Shown in pieces: positions 24,072 through 29,436 of a DNA stretch of 29,436 nt. Made by a program: the position numbers and the translations under genes. Each line of letters starts with the position of its first letter. Positions within the stretch are counted from its first letter, which is position 1. Source of the DNA: CAYRRR01 sp964426755 (lineage in GTDB: Bacteria > Patescibacteriota > Saccharimonadia > Saccharimonadales > JAGQNJ01). The notes below the pieces were generated by a model that had not been told where the DNA came from, ran no database searches, and saw nothing but the letters and a program-made list of their open reading frames with translations. The stretch covers positions 1-29,436 of the forward strand of contig CAYRRR010000008.1 of the NCBI GenBank assembly GCA_964426755.1. The letters run 5' to 3'.

Positions 24072-24106
24072 AGAACTAAGATTGTTCGCAATCGGTGGCA
24101 GTTGTT

Positions 24107-24115
24107 TGCTAACAT
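24107..24115 (+). promoter_or_regulatory. Extended -10 candidate for rnhB
   Basis: TGCTAACAT (TGn plus TAACAT 24110-24115) ends six bases before ATG 24122. Leaderless if used; no SD precedes the gene, though it could also be read from the rplS promoter. Confidence 0.45.
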
Positions 24116-24121
24116 GATTGT

Positions 24122-24685
24122 ATGATTGGTATTGATGAGGTTGGTCGTGGAGCTTGGGCGGGCCCGCTTTTAGTTGTAGCTGCACGGCAAATTGGCACGT
24201 TGCCGCTAGGCTTAGCGGATTCAAAAATCTTATCAAAACAATCAAGAGAAGATTTTATGCCTGCGATAACGCAAAATTGTGATATAGGCGAAGGTTGGGT
24301 AGAGCCTATAGAGATTGATAGTCTCGGATTAAGTGCCTCCATGAAGCTAGGCGTAGAACGAGCCCTAAAACAGATTCAAGCTATGTCCAATGAAAGTATA
24401 ATCATGGACGGTAAAGTTAATTACTGCGATCCTGTATTTACAAAAGTGCAATGTGTGATCAAGGCGGATAAGAGTATACCGGTCGTCAGCGCAGCCAGTA
24501 TATACGCTAAAGTGACACGGGATCGCTTGTTGATCAAGCAGGACGCCCATTACCCTAATCACGGTTTCGGCAAGCATGTGGGTTATGGCACCAAAGCTCA
24601 TCTCGAAGCGCTGCAAACAGCTGGCATCACGCCACTACATCGTTTGTCTTATAAACCAATAAAGGCTTTTTATGACAACATTTAA
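24122..24685 (+). CDS. rnhB: Ribonuclease HII
   Basis: Cleaves RNA in RNA-DNA hybrids and at single ribonucleotides. 187 aa, a normal length. MIGIDEVGRGAWAGPL at the N-terminus gives catalytic Asp5 and Glu6; the later acidic positions and the VVSAASIYAKVTRDRLL and YPNHGFGKHVGYGTKAHLEAL blocks are family landmarks. The 3' end overlaps yraN by 14 bases, so the two are coupled. It begins 50 bases after rplS behind a candidate -10. Confidence 0.97.
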   Translation: MIGIDEVGRGAWAGPLLVVAARQIGTLPLGLADSKILSKQSREDFMPAITQNCDIGEGWVEPIEIDSLGLSASMKLGVERALKQIQAMSNESIIMDGKVNYCDPVFTKVQCVIKADKSIPVVSAASIYAKVTRDRLLIKQDAHYPNHGFGKHVGYGTKAHLEALQTAGITPLHRLSYKPIKAFYDNI

Positions 24686-25025
24686 ATCAGGGCGCCAAGC
24701 CGAAGCTGTTGCGGCAAGATATCTTGAAGACCTCGGTTATATCATTATTGAACAGAACTGGCGGACTCGATGGTGTGAAGTGGATATTATTGCAAAAAAA
24801 GAAAAAATTATACATTTTGTTGAAGTTAAATTCCGTCTGAACGATGACTGGGGCAGTGGCCTGAATTACATTACTTCTCGTAAACTAAAGCAAATGCAAT
24901 ACGCAGCTGAGTTTTGGATGCATTCTAACCATTGGCCGGGTGATTCTACCTTGAGTGCGATTGAAGTGACCGGTTCGGCTTATAATGTTACAGCGTTTTT
25001 GCCGTTTCTTGAAGAAAGCGTTTAA
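24672..25025 (+). CDS. yraN: YraN family (UPF0102) endonuclease-fold protein
   Basis: 117 aa, normal length. SGRQAEAVAARYLEDLGY at the N-terminus, NWRTRWCEVDIIAKKEK and FVEVKFR give the PD-(D/E)xK nuclease-like core of UPF0102; the biological role is unsettled. Overlaps rnhB by 14 bases, an arrangement common in bacteria. Its last 38 bases overlap the 3' end of the convergent M1 aminopeptidase gene. Confidence 0.92.
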   Translation: MTTFKSGRQAEAVAARYLEDLGYIIIEQNWRTRWCEVDIIAKKEKIIHFVEVKFRLNDDWGSGLNYITSRKLKQMQYAAEFWMHSNHWPGDSTLSAIEVTGSAYNVTAFLPFLEESV

Positions 25026-27564
25026 TGGCCGCTTCGTCTCGCTCACGCCAGGCTATACGAGCTGCAATATCGGCAAAACCAATTTTAATATTACGTTCCA
25101 GGACTTTGTTCTCTAGTTTAGGCTCAAAAAACGTATGATATTTTTGTTGCCATTCACGCGAGTTCATTGTACTGGCGGCATAAACTGGCAGAAAATCAAA
25201 AGATTTGCTATTACCTATGACGGTTTCAAGCCATTGCCACTGCGATTGAATAAATTCCCAGGCAATTAAACGGGTGTGTCGGTTACGTAAAAATAGTGCA
25301 AGCCAACGCATAATGTCTTGAGTGCGCACAAAGCCATTCTTTCCAAGGGCACGATTGAGAACTGATTGCGCAAAGTGGGGGTCTTTTGTGCTGGTTAGTG
25401 CGCTAGTAATATCAAGCTGTAAATCAGGTGAAGCCTCAGGGTACATTTGTATAAGTTTTTCATGGTCTTCACTGTTACCGTGACGCACAACCGCTCCTAA
25501 TATACTGTTTCTAATTTCAGAATCGATGCGAGATGGCTGTTGCGCTTCATTGTAGCGCTGTAGTGCGGTAGATATTGCTTCTTGATTTTCACCGCCCAGC
25601 ATGAGCGAGATCATGGTGTGACGTAATTGGATAGTATTTGTATTATCTTCTGGCTTTGTGTCCCAGCCCAGTCGCTGATAGCTATTGATCGCTAGGGCAA
25701 CTTTAAGTTTTTTGATATACTGCTCACTCTTGTCGTGGCCCTCGGTAAGCTGATTGGCTGTGCCAATTATGCGGCTTATGGACACCCAGACGCTATCTCG
25801 ATTTTCTTCTTTGAGAGGTAGTATCATAGTTAAACCATCTACGAGCGAAGCCTCTCCCTTCCGTGCCAACATAAAAATATCATTGAGAGCATTAATCCGT
25901 GACTCGGCAGGCAAATGTTTAGTCTTCAGTGATGACACAATAAATTCGCGATGGGCATCATTCTCATAATGTGTGAAATAGTGACCGCTTGCTCGATGAT
26001 TTAGCAGTACAAAAGCATCATCTGCAAGCTGCTGCGTTTTAGTTCTTTGTGCTAAGACATTAGTTGGTAAGGTTTCGGCAGCCAGTAATGGAATTGGCCA
26101 TAGCGTTTTATCGTTCTCATGATCTAGTACATATCGTTTTTGTGAAAGATGTAAGGTTTTACCCTGTTGATTGACATGCAAAATAGGCATCCCTGGCTGT
26201 GTTATCCATGGTGTCATAAGCTGTGAAATATTCTTTTGGCTGGACTCTGACAAGGCACTCCATAAATCCTCTCGTGTTGTGTTAGCGTAGGCGTGCTTTT
26301 TGAAATAATTTTGTAAACCTTTGCGAAAAGCATCATCACCAATGAAATCCCGTAACATCTTTAAAAGACGTCCGCCTTTCGCATACACAATCCCCGGGTC
26401 AAACAATGTTTCAATAAGATCAGGGTCTGTTACTTGAACCCCAACTGGTTGAATATCTTTGTATATATCTCGATTGGTTGTATTCATGACGTCACTTGCA
26501 GTATAAAGCTCCCACTGATGCCAGTCAGGATGGAGCTTATCAAGCGCCAGGTGCTCCATAAAGCTTGCGAAGCTTTCATTTAGCCACAAGTCATCCCACC
26601 ATTCCATCGTAACCAAGTTTCCAAACCACTGGTGTGATAGCTCGTGTGCCACTACGAGCGAAACATACTGTTCGTTGCTGATAGAACGATTGGCTGGATC
26701 TGTCAGCAATGCTATTTCACGGTAGGTTATCAGGCCCCAGTTTTCCATAGCACCAGAATCAAAATCAGGTAAGGCTACCTGATCGCACTTTGGTAGCGGA
26801 TATGATATGCCGAAATATTCGGTATAAAAATCAAGAAGGCGAACTGCCTCGTTGTTTGCGTATTCTAACTCTTGTTTCGCACGAGCTTTTGATGCCCAGC
26901 TGGTTACGGTTACGCCATTTTTTGTCGTGGCTGACACTCCGTGTAGATTGCCGGTTACAAAAGCAAGTAAATAGGTAGACATTCGAGGTGTGGTTTCAAA
27001 TGAGGTGATGGTCTTATTGGCTTTCGTTTGAGTGGCACGAATTGGTGTGTTGGAGAGTACTGTTTCATTAGTGTCTGTAGTAAGCGACAAACTAAACGTT
27101 GCCTTTGCGCTTGGTTCGTCAATGCAAGGGAATGCTTCACGCGCATGATGACTTTCGAATTGAGTCGCAATAATGATTTCCTCAGTTCCATTGTGCACAT
27201 AATAAGAAGGGTAAATTCCGACCATCTCCTCAGTAATTGTTCCGTTGAACGCTAACGTAACTTCATACGCTCCATTTCGCACTAGCTCATCGGTGTGTAT
27301 GCGCACCTCGTCGTAGGCTTTATGATGAAGAATTCGACTGACTGGAATCTCTTTTGTCTCATTCTTAGATATTTGAACAAGTTTTGCAGAGGTTACGGTG
27401 AGATTTTTTTGATGGAAGGTGAACCGTTTACTTGGGCGGCCAACTTTAATACCGCTAACTTTGACGGTACCGCTAAACTTTAGCTCAGCTTTGTTAAGTG
27501 TAAGACTTAAGTCGTAATGCTCAGGCTTAAATTGGTTTATAAGTCGAGTTGCTTTCTTGCTCAT
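24988..27564 (-). CDS. pepN: M1-family zinc aminopeptidase (PepN-like)
   Basis: Removes N-terminal amino acids from peptides; cytosolic, no signal peptide. 858 aa, full length. Order: beta-rich N-terminal domain (1-200), the substrate-binding GAMENWGL, then the zinc site HELSH (His307-His311) with the third ligand Glu330 18 residues after His311, and a catalytic Tyr region (YAKGGRLLKMLRDFIG). The C-terminal half is the helical ERAP1-like domain. No other protease is near. The ATG at 27564 follows a -10 by six bases. The tail overlaps yraN. Confidence 0.96.
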   Translation of the reverse strand: MSKKATRLINQFKPEHYDLSLTLNKAELKFSGTVKVSGIKVGRPSKRFTFHQKNLTVTSAKLVQISKNETKEIPVSRILHHKAYDEVRIHTDELVRNGAYEVTLAFNGTITEEMVGIYPSYYVHNGTEEIIIATQFESHHAREAFPCIDEPSAKATFSLSLTTDTNETVLSNTPIRATQTKANKTITSFETTPRMSTYLLAFVTGNLHGVSATTKNGVTVTSWASKARAKQELEYANNEAVRLLDFYTEYFGISYPLPKCDQVALPDFDSGAMENWGLITYREIALLTDPANRSISNEQYVSLVVAHELSHQWFGNLVTMEWWDDLWLNESFASFMEHLALDKLHPDWHQWELYTASDVMNTTNRDIYKDIQPVGVQVTDPDLIETLFDPGIVYAKGGRLLKMLRDFIGDDAFRKGLQNYFKKHAYANTTREDLWSALSESSQKNISQLMTPWITQPGMPILHVNQQGKTLHLSQKRYVLDHENDKTLWPIPLLAAETLPTNVLAQRTKTQQLADDAFVLLNHRASGHYFTHYENDAHREFIVSSLKTKHLPAESRINALNDIFMLARKGEASLVDGLTMILPLKEENRDSVWVSISRIIGTANQLTEGHDKSEQYIKKLKVALAINSYQRLGWDTKPEDNTNTIQLRHTMISLMLGGENQEAISTALQRYNEAQQPSRIDSEIRNSILGAVVRHGNSEDHEKLIQMYPEASPDLQLDITSALTSTKDPHFAQSVLNRALGKNGFVRTQDIMRWLALFLRNRHTRLIAWEFIQSQWQWLETVIGNSKSFDFLPVYAASTMNSREWQQKYHTFFEPKLENKVLERNIKIGFADIAARIAWRERDEAAIKRFLQETAKTL

Positions 27565-27570
27565 TATTAT

Positions 27571-27579
27571 AGATTACCA
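27571..27579 (-). promoter_or_regulatory. Extended -10 promoter of the M1 aminopeptidase gene
   Basis: Minus strand TGGTAATCT (TGn plus TAATCT 27571-27576) ends six bases before the ATG. A perfect TATAAT at 27566-27571 is one base from the ATG, too close to give an intact start codon. Confidence 0.45.
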
Positions 27580-27604
27580 TGATGAAGACATTGTTTTATT
27601 GAAA

Positions 27605-27633
27605 TTGACATATTGTTTGCCCGCCTGTATAAT
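27605..27633 (+). promoter_or_regulatory. Perfect-consensus sigma-70 promoter of nusA
   Basis: TTGACA (27605-27610), exactly 17 bases, TATAAT (27628-27633): a full match to the sigma-70 consensus. Transcription should start near 27640, leaving a leader of about 55 bases. Confidence 0.85.
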
Positions 27634-27647
27634 ACCGAACTGTACAC

Positions 27648-27671
27648 GTCGACCGGCAGGTCGGCTTTTTT
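27648..27671 (+). terminator. Intrinsic-terminator-like hairpin in the nusA leader (attenuator candidate)
   Basis: GTCGACC (27648-27654) pairs with GGTCGGC (27659-27665) through a GGCA loop, six Watson-Crick pairs plus one G-U, followed by TTTTTT (27666-27671). It lies about 8-30 bases past the predicted start and before the SD. No plus-strand gene lies upstream to be terminated, so it should act on the nusA transcript itself. Confidence 0.65.
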
Positions 27672-27684
27672 AATGAACAGACCG

Positions 27685-27690
27685 AAAGGA
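27685..27690 (+). promoter_or_regulatory. Shine-Dalgarno of nusA
   Basis: AAAGGA ends five bases before ATG 27696, one of few clear SD sequences in the window. Confidence 0.7.
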
Positions 27691-27695
27691 CACAC

Positions 27696-28853
27696 ATGGA
27701 ACTTGATATTAAACAACTTGCAATTGCCCTCAAGGCCATCGCTGAAGAAAAAAATCTACCTGAAGATACCGTACAAGAAATTGTCGAACAAGCATTAGCC
27801 GCTGCCTACAGGCGCGATTTTGGCGACAAAGAACAAGAGGTGCGCGTTAGTGTCAATTTGCATACAGGTGACGTTGATGCGTATGTTTCGAAAGAAATCG
27901 TTGATAATGTCGAAGATCCTCAATATGAAATTTCATTAACTGAAGCGCAGGCTATACGAAAAAACGCTGCAAAAGGCGAAACTATTGAACTCCATCAAGA
28001 TATAACTAGCTTCGGACGCGTAGCGGCTCAAACAGCCAAGCAAGTTATTTTACAGCGCTTACGAGAGGCAGAACGCGAAATAATTGTTAATGAGTATCAG
28101 GATAAAATCGGTACCGTCATTAACGGCATTGTTTCTCGTGTAGAGGGCCGTTTGGTACGGATAGATCTTGGTAAGGCTCAAGGTATTTTGCCCGTCAGTG
28201 AACAAATACAAGGGGAACATTACTATCCTGGGCAACGACTTAAGGTGTTCCTTAAAGATGTTGAGCGTGGCAACCGTGGTCCACAGCTTATACTTTCTCG
28301 TGGCAACACAGAATTTGTAGAGTGGCTGTTTAGAGCAGAGGTGCCAGAAATGGAGAACGGCGCGGTAGCAATTAAGGGGATTGCTCGAGAAGCAGGCATA
28401 CGCAGCAAGATAGCAGTTGTCAGCACAGTCCCGGGTGTTGATCCGGTAGGAACGTTTGTAGGTGGTCATGGCACACGCGTTAACGCTGTTATGAGCGAGA
28501 TCGGTGAACAAGAAAAAATTGATATCGTTGTTTGGGCCGAAGACCCGGTAGACTATATAACCAATGCCCTTAGTCCGACCAAGGTCAACAAAGTCACGAT
28601 TGATGAAGCCAAGCACAAAGCTGTTGTTTCGGTGCCCGAAGATCAGCTGAGCGTAGCCATCGGTAAGAGCGGTCAGAATGTTCGCTTAGCTAGTAAGCTT
28701 ACCGGCTACGAAATTGATATTGAAGGCAAGAAAGAGGCCGCTCAGGTTGAAGCAGAAAAAGAAGAGGCGGCTCCTAAGCAGCCACCAAAATTAAAAAAGA
28801 AGAGTGAGCTTGAAAGCAGCTTGCTTGAAGCCATTGAAGAGCACGGCGAGTAA
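27696..28853 (+). CDS. nusA: Transcription elongation/termination factor NusA
   Basis: Binds RNA polymerase and nascent RNA; controls pausing and intrinsic termination. 385 aa, the short bacterial form without the acidic AR repeats of E. coli. N-terminal polymerase-binding domain (about 1-135, with EAERE), S1 domain (about 140-205, VINGIVSRVEGRLVRIDLGKA), KH1 (REAGIRSKIAVVST, VDPVGTFVGGHGTRV) and KH2 (VPEDQLSVAIGKSGQNVRLA), then a charged tail rich in Lys and Glu (about 345-385). The frequent rimP-nusA-infB arrangement is not seen; nusA stands between pepN and an unknown gene. Promoter, hairpin and SD upstream suggest autoregulated attenuation. Confidence 0.96.
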   Translation: MELDIKQLAIALKAIAEEKNLPEDTVQEIVEQALAAAYRRDFGDKEQEVRVSVNLHTGDVDAYVSKEIVDNVEDPQYEISLTEAQAIRKNAAKGETIELHQDITSFGRVAAQTAKQVILQRLREAEREIIVNEYQDKIGTVINGIVSRVEGRLVRIDLGKAQGILPVSEQIQGEHYYPGQRLKVFLKDVERGNRGPQLILSRGNTEFVEWLFRAEVPEMENGAVAIKGIAREAGIRSKIAVVSTVPGVDPVGTFVGGHGTRVNAVMSEIGEQEKIDIVVWAEDPVDYITNALSPTKVNKVTIDEAKHKAVVSVPEDQLSVAIGKSGQNVRLASKLTGYEIDIEGKKEAAQVEAEKEEAAPKQPPKLKKKSELESSLLEAIEEHGE

Positions 28854-28907
28854 ACTACTTGTCACTAAACATTTCTACCATCTATCTTTAACGACAACGT
28901 GCAATGA

Positions 28908-28942
28908 TATAGCACTTGACAACACTTTATAACCGTGCTATA
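28908..28942 (+). promoter_or_regulatory. Inverted repeat around the 28951 promoter, operator candidate
   Basis: TATAGCAC (28908-28915) and GTGCTATA (28935-28942) are a perfect 8-bp inverted repeat with a 19-base spacer. The left arm abuts the -35 and the right arm overlaps the -10. Regulator unknown; the TAGCAC/GTGCTA core resembles CIRCE half-sites but the spacing differs. Confidence 0.5.
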
Positions 28943-28944
28943 AT
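28916..28944 (+). promoter_or_regulatory. Perfect-consensus promoter with extended -10, leaderless, for 28951 gene
   Basis: TTGACA (28916-28921), 17 bases, TATAAT (28939-28944) preceded by TGC, then six bases to ATG 28951. The strongest promoter seen, with a leaderless start. Confidence 0.85.
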
Positions 28945-28950
28945 AGTAGT

Positions 28951-29379
28951 ATGATAGATAAATTCTCTGGTTTTAATCCCGCAGATAGAAAACGCGACCC
29001 GGATATTTTTGGGGTCACCGATTTTGAGATTAGTCCCGAGGCAGTTCTATTAAGTCCAGATGAGGCGTGGGTTATAAAGCGTCAGTTAAACGCTTTAGAG
29101 GATGATTCGCCATATGTTGGATTACGTGAACATATTGCGCAGCACTTCGTGGGAGGTGCTTACGAAACAGCTCCACGTATTCTCGTCCCTCGGGATCATG
29201 ATATTTCACTTGCTGGAGTATATACCGGTATCTTATGGCAAATTAAAGATACAGACCCTGAGGGTGCGCAGATCGTTCGAGAAAAGATAGAAGCTTTATG
29301 TGCCGATAAAGATGAGAATATGCAACAGTTTTTTCGTCAGCAAATGATAATGCCAGCCGAAGACATTCCAAAAAACTAA
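28951..29379 (+). CDS. Unknown soluble protein, 142 aa
   Basis: Not recognised. No signal peptide or membrane helix; acidic, with an N-terminal KFSGFNPADRKRDPDIFGV, a middle VIKRQLNALEDDSPYVGLREHIAQHF and a C-terminal helix-rich region ending MPAEDIPKN. No catalytic motif seen. The start is set by a perfect promoter six bases upstream and no SD. It ends 16 bases before the CIRCE operator of the next gene, and the strong promoter suggests high expression; the inverted repeat suggests regulation. Function unknown. Confidence 0.75.
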   Translation: MIDKFSGFNPADRKRDPDIFGVTDFEISPEAVLLSPDEAWVIKRQLNALEDDSPYVGLREHIAQHFVGGAYETAPRILVPRDHDISLAGVYTGILWQIKDTDPEGAQIVREKIEALCADKDENMQQFFRQQMIMPAEDIPKN

Positions 29380-29395
29380 CTAATGAGATAATCAA

Positions 29396-29422
29396 TTAGC
29401 ACTCTTGACGTCCGAGTGCTAA
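29396..29422 (+). promoter_or_regulatory. CIRCE operator (HrcA binding site)
   Basis: TTAGCACTC (29396-29404), nine bases, GAGTGCTAA (29414-29422): an exact match to the CIRCE consensus bound by the heat-shock repressor HrcA. The spacer holds the -35. It implies a heat-shock gene (groES/groEL, hrcA or dnaK type) starting beyond the window. Confidence 0.93.
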
Positions 29423-29434
29423 TTTCGCTATACT
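29405..29434 (+). promoter_or_regulatory. Promoter under CIRCE control
   Basis: TTGACG (29405-29410) inside the CIRCE spacer, 18 bases, TATACT (29429-29434). HrcA binding would block the -35. The window ends two bases after the -10, so the gene start is not visible and may be leaderless too. Confidence 0.75.
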
Positions 29435-29436
29435 GG

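Noticed and set aside
27566..27571. Perfect TATAAT as the -10 of the aminopeptidase gene
   Set aside because: It ends one base before the ATG, so the transcript would begin inside the gene with no usable start codon; the TAATCT at 27571-27576 fits the six-base pattern.
27613..27798. Leader peptide or separate gene in the nusA leader
   Set aside because: It is out of frame with nusA, runs deep into the nusA coding region and has no SD; it includes the promoter -10 within the frame.
28059..28616. 185-aa minus-strand reading frame opposite nusA
   Set aside because: Antisense to the S1 and KH domains of nusA; low-complexity hydrophobic composition and no start signals.
28908..28942. Second CIRCE element
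   Set aside because: The half-site cores match but the arms are 19 bases apart, against nine in CIRCE; HrcA spacing is strict, so it was called only an unknown operator.
1..29436. UGA recoding (code 25 or 4) as in Gracilibacteria/Absconditabacteria
   Set aside because: TGA ends several well-placed genes (517-759, tkt C-subunit, gatA, malic enzyme) and no in-frame TGA interrupts any recognised family; the single TGA in the 22149-22413 gene requires a frame change, not read-through.
1..29436. CRISPR arrays, tRNA or rRNA genes, insertion sequences or prophage
   Set aside because: No repeat-spacer pattern, cloverleaf or transposase/integrase-like sequence was seen, and intergenic gaps are under 150 bases apart from 22153-22410, which holds the frameshifted small gene.

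Overview
The window reads as a compact bacterial chromosome segment, most likely from a reduced-genome Patescibacteria/CPR lineage close to Candidatus Saccharibacteria (TM7). This placement is inference from gene content and protein character: a split transketolase, a eukaryote-like class I aldolase, GatCAB with a small extra membrane gene, small membrane proteins, and genes packed with 1- to 4-base overlaps. TGA is a true stop here (tkt C-subunit, malic enzyme, gatA and the 517-759 gene end with it), which argues against the UGA=Gly lineages Gracilibacteria and Absconditabacteria. No tRNA, rRNA, insertion sequence, phage gene or CRISPR array was seen.

Layout. 1-5729: a carbon-metabolism block (3' part of gap, a two-helix membrane protein, rpiB, an rpe-like gene, transketolase N and C subunits, class I FBA, a PfkB-family kinase), covering lower glycolysis and the non-oxidative pentose phosphate pathway. 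5786-7686: an unrecognised 417-aa protein coupled to a LOG/SLOG-like Rossmann protein. 7715-9676: uvrB, convergent with a putative alpha/beta hydrolase (9673-10737, minus). 10836-14420: gatC-gatA-small membrane protein-gatB. 14461-15393: three small membrane or envelope proteins. 15460-19071: dnaE with a complete PHP metal-site set. 19073-20442 (minus): a membrane-tethered CAP-domain protein and a SpoU-family RNA methyltransferase. 20548-22152: a GspE/PilB-type ATPase. 22149-23549 (minus): malic enzyme followed by a coupled small gene split by a +1 frameshift. 23637-25025: rplS, rnhB, yraN. 24988-27564 (minus): M1 aminopeptidase. 27696-28853: nusA. 28951-29379: an unknown 142-aa protein. 29396-29436: a CIRCE operator embedded in a promoter for a gene beyond the window.

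The most striking global pattern is promoter placement. At most transcription-unit starts, on both strands, a -10 hexamer (often extended, TGn) ends only 6-11 bases before the start codon, so the mRNAs should be leaderless or nearly so. Shine-Dalgarno sequences are scarce, and appear mainly where there is a real leader (nusA, the hydrolase, the pilus ATPase) or inside an operon. nusA is the clearest exception: a perfect-consensus promoter, then an intrinsic-terminator-like hairpin in the leader, then an SD, which suggests attenuation. The 28951 gene also has a perfect consensus promoter, inside an 8-bp inverted repeat. Convergent genes meet with almost no space for terminators.
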